DNA from: Bradyrhizobium sp. RD5-C2
Lineage (GTDB): Bacteria > Pseudomonadota > Alphaproteobacteria > Rhizobiales > Xanthobacteraceae
Assembly (NCBI RefSeq): GCF_019972155.1
Contig: NZ_BOVL01000006.1
Coordinates: forward strand, 1 to 64,000
Reading direction: 5' to 3'
DNA: 64,000 nucleotides
Part shown: positions 18,257-26,543 of the stretch, one piece after another
How positions within the stretch are numbered: position 1 is the first letter of the stretch
Layout: each line of letters opens with the position of its first letter
The notes under the pieces: model-generated
Database searches by the model: none
Seen by the model: the letters and a program-made list of their open reading frames with translations, nothing else
Told to the model about the DNA's origin: nothing
Translations under genes and position numbers: made by a program

Positions 18257-19558
18257 TCAGGCCGCGACACCGGCGGCATCGATGGGCCGCGTTGACTGTT
18301 GCTGATGATGCGAAGCTTCCGTTCGCCATTCGGGCGTCAGCCACCACAGCAGGAACAGCAGCGCGATCCCGTTCGAGGCCAGGCTTGTCGTGAGCGGCAC
18401 GTTCATGATCGCCTGAACGGCGATGCCTGACGACACCGCGATGAAGCGTGGTGATAGGTGCCGCGAGACCATCGACCCCACCGACAGGATCAGGCCGCAC
18501 ACGAGCGCCGAAACCGGGGCGAGCGCAAGACCAACCGACGCGATGCCCTCGGTGGCGAGGAAGGAGGCGTTGAAATTGCCGTCCCGGTAGATCGCTCCGA
18601 GCGCCGGGCCGAGCTCGCCATAAGGGCAGGCGGTCACCTGTCGCACGATTGATATCTGGCAGAAGCGGGTCAGGTCGCGGTGTGCAAAGAAGTCGGCATA
18701 TTGATCAAGGGCGAGCGATGGGATTGCGAGGAAGCGCAGGTTGATGGCGCTGAACACGACGTAATCGCGGTCGGCGCCGAGCATGGCAAACGCCGTCAGC
18801 CCGATGATCATCGGAATGAGAAATGCGAGCACCGTGGCCAGCCGCGGGTTGAACCGGCCGAACAGCCAGAACAGAAACGGCAGCCAGATCGGCAGCAGCA
18901 GCACGGTCTTGTTGTTGACCACCGGATAGAAGCAAAGCGCAAACAGCAACACGCAGGCGGCCTGTATCCATTGCCGACGCGACGCGAAATGCGCGAACAG
19001 ATAGGGCAGCACCGCGCCGATGATGATTCCAGTGAGATAATTCAACAGCGCCGGCCGCGTGACGGCGTTGCGCGCTGCGCCATAGGGATTGCCGAGATTG
19101 GCGCCGTACGAGATGTCGGCGACCAGCACGGCGAAGGACGACGCCAGCAGCAGCAGCGTAATGCGTTTGATCGCCGCATCAGAAAGGCCGGGCCGCCACA
19201 CCGGCATGTTCTGGAACATCAGGGGGATCATGGCAGTGGTCAACGCGGCGATCATGGCCCAGCGGGCGATGGCATGCGGATAATCGAACGCGCTGAAGAA
19301 GCTAAGCCAGACGAAGCCGAACACCGCTGACAGCAGCGCGAAGCTCACCAGATAACCGAAGCTGAAGCGGCACGCGACGAACGCCGGGATGAAGAAGGCC
19401 ATCATCGCCGTGCCGAGGATGGCCTCGGCAGTGATGCCGGAGCGCCAGACATGCATCGCCGGGAACGCGTGCCCGCAGGCGATCATCGAGGCGGTGCTGA
19501 TGACGAAGAAGGCGAAGATTGTGACCCCGACAGTCAGGTCGTCGCGCGTCAATTGCAT
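18257..19558 (-). CDS. Polytopic inner-membrane protein, polysaccharide-polymerase-like topology
   Basis: A 433-residue hydrophobic protein with about ten to twelve membrane helices and one longer hydrophilic loop (about residues 290-345) containing FAHRDLTRFCQISIVRQVTACPYGELG. This arrangement, many helices plus one large periplasmic loop, is typical of Wzy/O-antigen-polymerase-type proteins, but I see no diagnostic motif and no glycan genes nearby. A transporter or unknown membrane enzyme is equally possible. The gene is isolated; an AGCTGT/ACAGCT dyad lies at 19577-19591 just upstream. Confidence 0.6.
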   Translation of the reverse strand: MQLTRDDLTVGVTIFAFFVISTASMIACGHAFPAMHVWRSGITAEAILGTAMMAFFIPAFVACRFSFGYLVSFALLSAVFGFVWLSFFSAFDYPHAIARWAMIAALTTAMIPLMFQNMPVWRPGLSDAAIKRITLLLLASSFAVLVADISYGANLGNPYGAARNAVTRPALLNYLTGIIIGAVLPYLFAHFASRRQWIQAACVLLFALCFYPVVNNKTVLLLPIWLPFLFWLFGRFNPRLATVLAFLIPMIIGLTAFAMLGADRDYVVFSAINLRFLAIPSLALDQYADFFAHRDLTRFCQISIVRQVTACPYGELGPALGAIYRDGNFNASFLATEGIASVGLALAPVSALVCGLILSVGSMVSRHLSPRFIAVSSGIAVQAIMNVPLTTSLASNGIALLFLLWWLTPEWRTEASHHQQQSTRPIDAAGVAA

Positions 19559-19724
19559 CGGCCCGTCCGATTCGAAAGCTGTGTGACAGCTAGCAAGTCG
19601 GCCTTGGGCTAATCAAGTCAAGCAAGGTTAGGCGGCGTCTCGATCCGTATTGTTATGTTTCCGCCGGGCGATCGGTCACCGCGGCGCCACAATGGATTCA
19701 CAAACGCGCGACGCGTCGCCTTGA

Positions 19725-19916
19725 TCAGGCAAAGAATGCGGCGACCGCGTTCAGGTCGGATTGTCCGGGGGCGTCGCCACGCAAATTCGCGTCGATGATG
19801 CGGCGGCAGGCATCGACCGTATGGGTGTCGCCCAATTCGTTGGCGGCCTCGAGGATCGACCAGACCGTGTCCAGGGGAATGTCGCTCTGCATGGTCGCGT
19901 TCGGGTCTGACAGCAT
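19725..19916 (-). CDS. Small hypothetical protein, second gene of a pair
   Basis: A 63-residue product starting MLSDPNATMQSDIPL and containing TVWSILEAANELGDTHTVDACRR, a predicted helical pair. No family is recognised. It starts 14 bases after the zinc-ribbon gene on the same strand, so the two are likely co-transcribed. A second in-frame ATG lies eight codons in. Confidence 0.55.
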   Translation of the reverse strand: MLSDPNATMQSDIPLDTVWSILEAANELGDTHTVDACRRIIDANLRGDAPGQSDLNAVAAFFA

Positions 19917-19930
19917 CGGCGGCGCCGGGG

Positions 19931-20131
19931 TTAGAATTCGAACAGGTCGCGGCCGCGCCGCGCCATGGTGTGCAGGTCCGCCACCGTGCCGCGTACGGCG
20001 TTGCAGCGGCGGCATTCGATGATGGTGTCGCCGGACGCATGCGCGGGATCGGCGACCTTGATCGCCAGGCTGCCGCAATCCGTGCAGATGATCTTGAATC
20101 CGGTCGAAATTACTTGCTGCTGCAAATTCAT
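19931..20131 (-). CDS. Small zinc-ribbon-like protein
   Basis: A 66-residue product with CTDC and CRRC pairs separated by about 23 residues (IICTDCGSLAIKV, TIIECRRCNAVRG), which is the signature of a single treble-clef or zinc-ribbon fold. Such proteins bind nucleic acid or act as adaptors. The start is MNLQQQVISTGFKII at 20131; the ribosome site is weak. It precedes the 63-residue gene. Confidence 0.65.
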   Translation of the reverse strand: MNLQQQVISTGFKIICTDCGSLAIKVADPAHASGDTIIECRRCNAVRGTVADLHTMARRGRDLFEF

Positions 20132-20370
20132 TGTGGGCCTGCGCCTCTGTTGACGTCCACCTTACGGAACAATTTTTAAAACGGGGGTCGCGGAGCGGAT
20201 TGCAATCGAATGACCGCGTTAGGAGGCGGTTAAGATTTCGCCGCGGCGGCGCGTTGGCCAAGCCGCGCGTGCATCTCGCGCGCCCCGATCTCGGTGGTCC
20301 TGCAATCGCCGCAGCCAAAGGTGGCGAAGGCCACATTGTCTTGATCGAAGCGCGAGACGATCAGGACCAA

Positions 20371-20392
20371 CAAAAAGCCGCCCGAAGGCGGC
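20371..20392 (-). terminator. Rho-independent terminator
   Basis: GCCGCC (20377-20382) and GGCGGC (20387-20392) form the stem around CGAA. On the minus strand it is followed by TTTTTG. It ends the transcript of the small membrane protein at 20423-20626. Confidence 0.75.
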
Positions 20393-20422
20393 CGCTTTGT
20401 TTGCAGAACCCTCAACACCGTC

Positions 20423-20626
20423 TTAGCGGACCGTCGAGGTCCCCGAGGAGGTGATCGCGACAGGCTTACCGGCCTTGATGACCTGGTTGGTCTGGGCGGT
20501 CTGGGTGAAATCCGCATTATTTCGGGCCGAAATGCCGAAAGCCGCAACCCCGATGGCCGCAACGAGCGCAACCACCACAATCTTGAGGTGGGTCGCGCGA
20601 TCGGCTGAGTGGATCGAGTGGTTCAT
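20423..20626 (-). CDS. Small single-pass membrane protein
   Basis: A 67-residue product with one hydrophobic helix (LKIVVVALVAAIGVAAFGI, about residues 14-32) preceded by a short charged N-terminus and followed by a polar tail rich in Thr, Asn and Gln. A GGAGG site stands eight bases before the ATG, and a terminator follows 30 bases after the stop, so it is a complete small transcription unit. Function unknown. Confidence 0.7.
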   Translation of the reverse strand: MNHSIHSADRATHLKIVVVALVAAIGVAAFGISARNNADFTQTAQTNQVIKAGKPVAITSSGTSTVR

Positions 20627-20816
20627 GGTCGCCTCCGGGCGTCTATGCGCCGTCTATGGCAGCTACTGGTAAGCGCCATCTGTTTCCGGATCGTTTCGTG
20701 AGTTCCCGGAAATGGTTTCGTGCCACGGACGGATTGGTTTCACCGTGCCTTGCGTCACACAGGAAGAGGGCTGAAACTGGCCGCGGGCGCGGACGGCGCC
20801 TGGGAGAAAAACAATA

Positions 20817-21839
20817 ATGAAAACAAGGAATATGACCCGACGGCGGGTGCTGGGAACTGGCTCCGTGGCACTTGCCGCGGCGATGTTTGGTAAGCCGTCT
20901 CTTGCCGCCGCCGAGTACGACTTCAAGCTCGGCGTCAACACTCCGGAAACCCATCCGCTAACAATCCGTTTGGCCGAGGCGGCGAGGCTGGTCGGCACGC
21001 AGTCGTCCGGCCGGGTCAACATCACGGTGTTCGCCAACAGCCAGCTCGGCGGCGATCCGGAGATGCTCTCGCAGGTCCGCGCCGGCGGGATCGAACTGTT
21101 GGCCGCGCCCAGTATGACGCTGTCGACGCTGGTGCCGCTATCGGGCTTGCCCAGCATCGGCTTCGCCTTCCAGTCCTACGACCAGGTCTGGGCGGCGATG
21201 GACGGCGGCGTCGGCGACATCGTCCGCGATGCGATCGCCAGGACCGGCGTCGTGCCGCTGAAGAAGGTCTGGGACAACGGCTTCCGCCAGATCACCTCGT
21301 CGTCGAGCCGGCAGCTCAACAGCGTCGACGATCTCAAGGGCTTCAAGATTCGCGTGCCGGTGACGGCATTGCTGACCTCGCTGTTCTCAGGTCTCGGCGC
21401 ATTGCCGTCGAGCATCTCCTATAGCGAGCTCTATTCGGCGCTGCAGACCCACATTGTCGAAGGGCAGGAAAATCCGCTGGCGCAGGTTTCGACCGGAAAG
21501 CTGTACGAGGTGCAGAAATACTGTGCGCTGTCGAACCATTGCTGGAGCGGCTACTGGATCCTCGGCAACCGCCGCGCGATGGCGGGTCTGCCGCCCGAGC
21601 TGCTCGAACTGATCAATGCGGCATTCGACGCGGCGGCGGTGAAGGAGCGCGCCGATCTGGTCGAGATGGACCGCTCGTTGCAGGCCGAACTGACCGAGAA
21701 GGGCATGACTTTCAACAAGCCCGATCCGGTGCAGTTCAGGGCCGCGTTGGTGAAAGCCGGCTTCTACATGCAGTGGCAGAAGACCTATGGCGCGGACGCC
21801 TGGGCGGCGCTGGAGAAATACACCGGCAAGCTGACGTGA
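20817..21839 (+). CDS. TRAP transporter substrate-binding protein, DctP family (orphan)
   Basis: A 340-residue periplasmic solute receptor. A Tat-type signal (TRRRVLGTGSVALAAAMFG) precedes the DctP core: LGVNTPETHPLTIRLAEAARLV, VFANSQLGGDPEMLSQVRAGGIEL, the binding-arginine region LKGFKIRVPVT, and HIVEGQENPLAQVS. Ligands are usually carboxylates. The DctQ and DctM membrane subunits that every TRAP system needs are not adjacent; a hydrolase gene follows instead. The start ATG at 20817 lies after GGGAGAAAAAC. A strong stem-loop follows the stop. Confidence 0.88.
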   Translation: MKTRNMTRRRVLGTGSVALAAAMFGKPSLAAAEYDFKLGVNTPETHPLTIRLAEAARLVGTQSSGRVNITVFANSQLGGDPEMLSQVRAGGIELLAAPSMTLSTLVPLSGLPSIGFAFQSYDQVWAAMDGGVGDIVRDAIARTGVVPLKKVWDNGFRQITSSSSRQLNSVDDLKGFKIRVPVTALLTSLFSGLGALPSSISYSELYSALQTHIVEGQENPLAQVSTGKLYEVQKYCALSNHCWSGYWILGNRRAMAGLPPELLELINAAFDAAAVKERADLVEMDRSLQAELTEKGMTFNKPDPVQFRAALVKAGFYMQWQKTYGADAWAALEKYTGKLT

Positions 21840-21856
21840 GCGCACCCTGACATCAC

Positions 21857-21887
21857 GCGCGTGATTACCTGACACGTAATCGCGCGC
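21857..21887. terminator. Strong stem-loop after the TRAP binding-protein gene
   Basis: GCGCGTGATTAC (21857-21868) pairs over 12 bases, with one G-U wobble, with GTAATCGCGCGC (21876-21887) around CTGACAC. There is no T-run. The role is probably termination or 3' RNA protection. Confidence 0.5.
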
Positions 21888-21958
21888 ACGATCTCCCTTT
21901 GCGATGGTCGGTGCATCGGCGGCGATGTTGCCGATCGATCTGCAAAGGGACTTCCATC

Positions 21959-22777
21959 ATGGCAAGCCAACCGCTCTATGCGACCGCAAGCGACGGCACA
22001 AAACTGTTCGTGCAGGATTGGGGCTCGGGCAAGCCGGTGCTGCTGCTTGCCGCATGGACATTCAATTCCGGCGTCTGGGGCAGCCAGATCGTGGCGCTGA
22101 ACGCCAAGGGCTTTCGCTGCGTTGCGCCTGACCGGCGCGGCCACGGCCGTTCCGACATGCCGATGACGGGATACGATCTCGACACGCTGACCGATGATGT
22201 CGCCGCCGTGATCGAGCAGCGTGGTCTCCGCGACGTCACGATCGTCGCGCATTCGATGGGATCGATCGAGGCGGTGAATTATCTGGCGCGTCACGGCGCG
22301 GAGCGCATCGCGCGGCTGGTCCTGGTGGCGCCCACCACGCCGTTCATCGTCCAGACCGACGACAATCCGGTCGCGGTGCCGAGGGCGATGGTCGAGGCCC
22401 AGAATGCTGCGATCGCGCAGGACTTCCCGAAATGGATGGGCGAGAACGAGGCGCCGTTCTTCATGCCCGACACGCCAGATGCCACGCGGGCCTGGATCAG
22501 GGAGATGATGCTGAGCGTGCCGCTTCCCGTGGCGCTGGCCTGCCGCAGGACCATCTCGTTCGCCGATCTGCGCGCCGCAGCCAAACGTATCGACCGCCCG
22601 ACCCTGATCGTGCACGGCGACAAGGATGCCAGCGCGCCGCTCGAACTGACCGGCGCGAAGACGGCGGCGCTGATCAAAGGCAGCAAGCTCGCCGTCTATG
22701 AAGGCGCACCGCACGCTCTGCCGCTGACGCACAGCGCGCGCTTGATGGCCGACTTGCTGGCCTTCATGGACGCTTAA
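21959..22777 (+). CDS. Alpha/beta hydrolase, chloroperoxidase-like
   Basis: A 272-residue hydrolase. The nucleophile elbow is VAHSMGSIEA (Ser), the acid lies in VHGDKDASAP and the catalytic His in EGAPHALPL. GRGHGRSDMP-type sequence (RRGHGRSD) after the first strands is typical of cofactor-free haloperoxidases/esterases such as non-heme chloroperoxidase. The start at 21959 follows AAAGGGA. Its stop overlaps the stop of the convergent MFS gene by four bases. It probably cleaves an ester, lactone or C-C bond in the local catabolic group. Confidence 0.85.
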   Translation: MASQPLYATASDGTKLFVQDWGSGKPVLLLAAWTFNSGVWGSQIVALNAKGFRCVAPDRRGHGRSDMPMTGYDLDTLTDDVAAVIEQRGLRDVTIVAHSMGSIEAVNYLARHGAERIARLVLVAPTTPFIVQTDDNPVAVPRAMVEAQNAAIAQDFPKWMGENEAPFFMPDTPDATRAWIREMMLSVPLPVALACRRTISFADLRAAAKRIDRPTLIVHGDKDASAPLELTGAKTAALIKGSKLAVYEGAPHALPLTHSARLMADLLAFMDA

Positions 22778-24066
22778 CTGGCGCGCACGATGTCCGACCG
22801 GATCCAGCGCGCTGCCCAGACGAACAGCAGCGCGCCGAGTGTCGTCGTCACCGCGGCCGACAGCAGCGAGTAGCGAACCGCATCCGTGCCGTACGCGCCC
22901 TTCAGGGCGTCGTTGATCATGCCGACGGCGAGGGGGCCGACGCCCTGGCCGAAACAGGTCGCGGTGAGCAGCACGATCGCCGAGGCCAGCGCGCGCATGC
23001 TGGGCTTTGCGACCGTCTGGGCGATCGCGAAGATCGGGCCGAGATGGAAGCCGACCATGAACGAGGTCAGAGCCAGCATCGCGACCATCAGCGTGAAGCT
23101 TTGCGTCAGCATGCACAGCGCGAACACCGGACCGGCGAGTCCGGACATGATCGCGGGCGCCCACAGCTTCCAGCGGTCGTCGCGGCGGCCGATCTGCGCC
23201 ACCACGAGGCCGCCGATCAGCGTGCCCGCCATGCCGGCGAGGCCCTTGAAGGTGCCGGCATAGGTGCCGATCTCGGCGCTGGTGAGGTGATGGATGCGCG
23301 CCAGGAACGGCGGGATCCACACCGCGGTGGCGTAGTTGGTGTAGGTTGTGAGGCAAAAGCCGACCAGCACGATGAGGAAGCTCGGCTGCGCGATCAGGAA
23401 GCCCAGCGTCGGCCCGATCGGCTCGGCCTTGAAGGTCTCGGCCATCGCACCGCGCCTCGGCTCGGAGATCGTCAGCCACAGCACCGCGGCGAGCGCGATG
23501 CCGGGCAGGCCCGCGGTGAAGAAGGCCATCCGCCAGCCATAGTGCTGATTGACATAGCCGCCGATGAAATAGCCGAGGAAGACGCCGAGATAGGTGCCGA
23601 TCGCGTAGATGCCGAGCGCGCGCGGACGCTCGTTCTTGTCGAACAGATCGGCGATCATCGATTGCGAGGCCGGCGTGCCCGCCGACTCTCCGATGCCGAC
23701 CCCGACCCGCGCCAGTGCCAGCGTCGCGACGCTGGAGGCCATGCCGCAGAGATAGGTCATCGCACTCCAGAACGCGAAGGCTGCCGCGACGATGTTGCGG
23801 CGGTTGAGGCGATCCGCCATCCGCGCGATGGGAATGCCGAGCAACGAGTAGAACAGCACGGAGCCGAACCCGGCGAGCAGGCCCATCGTGGTATCGCTGA
23901 GCGCGAACTCCTTCTTGATGGGCTCGATCAGCACGTTGAAGATGGTCCGGTCGAGGAAGTTGAGGGCGTAGATGATCGTGAGCAGGCCAAGGACGTAGTA
24001 GCGGCGCGCGGCGGGCGTGGCGGCGACTTGAACTTGCGCGGCCGCCTGCGGTGCGACATCGACCAT
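22774..24066 (-). CDS. MFS transporter, spinster/phthalate-permease-like
   Basis: A 430-residue protein with about twelve membrane helices. The N-terminal ALNFLDRTIFNVLIEPIKKEF region and GIPIARMADRLNRRN (motif A variant) are typical of spinster-like and anion:cation symporter carriers, and GVGIGESAGTPASQSMIAD is the matching motif of that group. Proton-coupled import or export of a carboxylic or lipid-like substrate is likely. A strong GGAGGAAG precedes the ATG. It lies 50 bases after the Rieske oxygenase gene on the same strand, so the two probably form one transcript. Confidence 0.85.
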   Translation of the reverse strand: MVDVAPQAAAQVQVAATPAARRYYVLGLLTIIYALNFLDRTIFNVLIEPIKKEFALSDTTMGLLAGFGSVLFYSLLGIPIARMADRLNRRNIVAAAFAFWSAMTYLCGMASSVATLALARVGVGIGESAGTPASQSMIADLFDKNERPRALGIYAIGTYLGVFLGYFIGGYVNQHYGWRMAFFTAGLPGIALAAVLWLTISEPRRGAMAETFKAEPIGPTLGFLIAQPSFLIVLVGFCLTTYTNYATAVWIPPFLARIHHLTSAEIGTYAGTFKGLAGMAGTLIGGLVVAQIGRRDDRWKLWAPAIMSGLAGPVFALCMLTQSFTLMVAMLALTSFMVGFHLGPIFAIAQTVAKPSMRALASAIVLLTATCFGQGVGPLAVGMINDALKGAYGTDAVRYSLLSAAVTTTLGALLFVWAARWIRSDIVRAS

Positions 24067-24116
24067 GACTTCCTCCCCCGATTTTTGTCTTTTCTTGTTT
24101 GCTTTGCGCGCGGGCC

Positions 24117-25307
24117 TTACCCCTCGCGGATGTAATTCCCTGCTTCGAATTCCACCGGCTCGGCATCGGCATCGAACGACACGCCGATCGGGTCGCGGCC
24201 GGCGGCCATGGCCTCGAGCTGGTCAGAGAGCATCCGGCGGATCATCAGGACGCCGCGGTCGCTCTGGCCGAAATGCTCTTCCGAATGAACCGTCACCGGC
24301 CCCTGGCCGACCTGCGCCTCGTAGTCGCCGGGGAATTGCTGGTGCTCCTGCTCCGTCATGTCCCACCAGAACTTGCCGTTGAACTTCGAGCGCATCCGGC
24401 CGATATCGCCTGACTTCTTGACCCGGCCGGCGACATAGATGCGGAACGAGGTGTCGTCGATCGGCAGGGTCCAGCCGATCGATTCGACGCGGGCGAATTG
24501 CGCGACCCGCGGGTTGGGCACGACGCGGAGCGTGGGCAGGGCGGCCTCGGTGACGCGATAGAACACCTTGCCGTCGTCCTGCCTGCGGATCGAGCGCACC
24601 GCGACGCCGCGCGGCGACATCTCGAACTTCACCTCGGGCATCGAGGCCATCATGGTCGTGAATTGCGGCCCCGAAAACGAGCCGTGCAGCACCGGCACGT
24701 GATAGGGGTCGGCGACGTTCTCGAAATGCTGCAGCCAGTTGCAGGGGATCACGGCAGGCCCGCCGCCGCCGATCGAGGAATCGTCGGCCTCGACGAACTC
24801 GCCGTCGTCCATATTGTCCAGGCACTCGTAGCGCGGCAGCACCGGCTGCTTATCCGCCGGGCCCATATAGGCGAAGATCAGGCCGTAGCGTTCCTGCACC
24901 GGATACCAGGGCTGGCGCACCTTGTCCTTGAACAGGCCGCCTTCGGGCTCGCAGGGTTGTTCGAGGCAGCGGCCCTCGGTGTCGAATTTCCAGCCGTGGT
25001 AGCAGCAGCGGATGCCGTCTTCCTCGACCTTGCCGTAATAGAGTGTGGTGCCGCGATGGCAGCAGCGCGCATGCAGCAGGCCGACCCGGCCATGCCGGTC
25101 GCGGAACAGGATCAGGTCCTCACCGAGCGCACGGACTTTTCTGGGGATATCGGTGGCGTCGCTGGAAAGGCCGATCGGGTGCCAGTAGCGGCGCAACAGC
25201 TCGCCCATCGGTGTGCCGCGGACGACCGAGGTGAGCTGGGTCCGGGTGGTGGACGGCTTCATCGCATAGGCCGTGCCGAGATCGCGGTCGAGCTGGGTCA
25301 TCGTCAT
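24117..25307 (-). CDS. Rieske non-heme iron oxygenase, large subunit
   Basis: A 396-residue ring-hydroxylating or demethylating oxygenase. The Rieske cluster ligands are CxH in ARCCHRGTTLYYG and CxxH in IRCCYHGWKFD. The mononuclear iron site is the 2-His-Asp pattern in ENVADPYHVPVLHG. The layout resembles phthalate 4,5-dioxygenase and vanillate demethylase alpha subunits rather than heteromeric benzene-type enzymes. No reductase or ferredoxin gene is adjacent, so electrons must come from elsewhere. The start at 25307 follows GGGAGGAAAC; the longer frame runs into the operator. It is divergent from a MarR gene, its likely regulator. Confidence 0.9.
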   Translation of the reverse strand: MTMTQLDRDLGTAYAMKPSTTRTQLTSVVRGTPMGELLRRYWHPIGLSSDATDIPRKVRALGEDLILFRDRHGRVGLLHARCCHRGTTLYYGKVEEDGIRCCYHGWKFDTEGRCLEQPCEPEGGLFKDKVRQPWYPVQERYGLIFAYMGPADKQPVLPRYECLDNMDDGEFVEADDSSIGGGGPAVIPCNWLQHFENVADPYHVPVLHGSFSGPQFTTMMASMPEVKFEMSPRGVAVRSIRRQDDGKVFYRVTEAALPTLRVVPNPRVAQFARVESIGWTLPIDDTSFRIYVAGRVKKSGDIGRMRSKFNGKFWWDMTEQEHQQFPGDYEAQVGQGPVTVHSEEHFGQSDRGVLMIRRMLSDQLEAMAAGRDPIGVSFDADAEPVEFEAGNYIREG

Positions 25308-25371
25308 GCTGTTTCCTCCCGCCGCCGGATTCTTGCCGACGGTCGCTGTGTCGTTGATGGCAGTCAGCGTT

Positions 25372-25407
25372 GTTGACGAAGTCAACGATATATCGATGAC
25401 AATGTCA
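25372..25407. promoter_or_regulatory. Overlapping palindromic operator, probably for MarR regulator
   Basis: GTTGACGAAGTCAAC (25372-25386), the near-perfect 20-base dyad GTCAACGATATATCGATGAC (25381-25400) and TGACAATGTCA (25397-25407) overlap in the divergent region between the oxygenase and MarR genes. Repeated GTCAAC half-sites suggest several dimer sites covering both promoters. Confidence 0.7.
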
Positions 25408-25457
25408 ACGATCTCGATTAGCTTGGCAGCGATCAGCTTTGTTGGCAGAGGTTGGCG

Positions 25458-25973
25458 ATGACCGAGAAGTTCAGGACTGCGAGGGCCTTGCCGCCGGAGG
25501 CGGTGGTTGACGCCGAGCTGGCGCCGATCACCGCGATGATGTCGTCGCGACTGATGGTGCTGGCGAATCTGCTCAGGCGCGGTGCGTTGCTGCGCTACAA
25601 GCGCCTGACAGGTCTGTCGTCGGTCGAGTTCGGCCTGGTTGCCTCGCTCGGCCGGCGGCCGCCGATGAGCGTGGTGCGGCTTGCCGAAGCCGTCGGCATG
25701 GACAAGGGGCAGATCAGCCGGGCGCTCGCCGAGCTCGTCGCGCGCAAGTTGGTCGCCAAGGCCGCCAATCCGCGTGACAATCGGGAAACACTTGTCTCCC
25801 TCACCAAAGCCGGGCTCGCCGCCCATGACGCCATTGTGGCCGGCGCGCAGGAGCGAAACCGGCGCCTGCTGGAACAGCTTGGTCCGCAGGATATTGAGTT
25901 GCTACTTGGACATATCGACCGGCTGACGTTGGCCGCGGCCGAGATGCTCGCGGTCGAGCGGGAGCTGGGCTGA
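25458..25973 (+). CDS. MarR-family transcriptional regulator
   Basis: A 171-residue winged-helix regulator. The recognition region is MSVVRLAEAVGMDKGQISRALAELVARKLV, followed by the wing NPRDNRETLVSLTKAG, and dimerising helices at both ends. MarR proteins usually respond to aromatic or CoA-linked ligands and repress a divergent gene. Here the neighbour is the Rieske oxygenase, with a multi-dyad operator between. The start ATG at 25458 follows AGAGG; an in-frame TTG two codons earlier is possible. Confidence 0.9.
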   Translation: MTEKFRTARALPPEAVVDAELAPITAMMSSRLMVLANLLRRGALLRYKRLTGLSSVEFGLVASLGRRPPMSVVRLAEAVGMDKGQISRALAELVARKLVAKAANPRDNRETLVSLTKAGLAAHDAIVAGAQERNRRLLEQLGPQDIELLLGHIDRLTLAAAEMLAVERELG

Positions 25974-26083
25974 TATGGGAAGAGCGCAGGGCGCCGGCGG
26001 CGGTCCCTGTTGTGGCAAGCGCTTCCGCCTGATGCGGCAAAGAGCCCGCGGGAGGGACGGTAAAAGCGTCAAAATTGCTTGTC

Positions 26084-26111
26084 TTGCGCCCCCTGTTGCG
26101 CTGCGCTAAAG
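26084..26111 (+). promoter_or_regulatory. Possible promoter of the nuo operon
   Basis: TTGCGC (26084-26089) and CTAAAG (26106-26111) are 16 bases apart, 66 bases before nuoA. The same pair occurs before tRNA-Val, which supports a shared housekeeping promoter type. Confidence 0.35.
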
Positions 26112-26177
26112 CCTCAAGAACAATTCCAATCAACGAATCTGCGGGACGTCCGAAACCGCAGCAAGAAGGCCTCGCCG

Positions 26178-26543
26178 ATGACCGGCATCCTGCAGAATTA
26201 TCTCCCACTTGTGGTCTTTATCGGGGTAGCGAGCCTGATCGGGCTGGCGCTCCTGATCGCGCCGTTCATCGTCGCGTTCCAGTCGCCGGATCCGGAAAAG
26301 CTGTCCGCCTATGAATGCGGATTCAACGCTTTTGATGACGCCCGCATGAAGTTCGACGTCCGCTTCTATCTGGTGGCGATCCTCTTCATCATCTTCGATC
26401 TCGAAGTGGCGTTCCTGTTCCCCTGGGCCGTGGCGTTCGGAAAACTGGGCGCGACCGGTTTCTGGTCGATGATGGTGTTCCTGGCCGTGCTGACGGTCGG
26501 GTTCGCGTATGAATGGAAGAAAGGCGCGCTCGAATGGGATTGA
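26178..26543 (+). CDS. nuoA: NADH-quinone oxidoreductase subunit A
   Basis: A 121-residue membrane subunit of complex I with three helices. The conserved loop [20 protein letters not shown], including the glutamate and cysteine that form part of the quinone-site lid, is intact. The start at 26178 ([10 protein letters not shown]) matches the family; the frame upstream is leader. It is the first gene of the 14-gene nuo cluster, and its end overlaps nuoB by ten bases. Confidence 0.97.
   Translation: MTGILQNYLPLVVFIGVASLIGLALLIAPFIVAFQSPDPEKLSAYECGFNAFDDARMKFDVRFYLVAILFIIFDLEVAFLFPWAVAFGKLGATGFWSMMVFLAVLTVGFAYEWKKGALEWD

Noticed and set aside
21785..24172. A 795-codon minus-strand open frame
   Set aside because: It overlaps the hydrolase and is in another frame of the MFS gene. 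The real proteins have active-site and membrane motifs.
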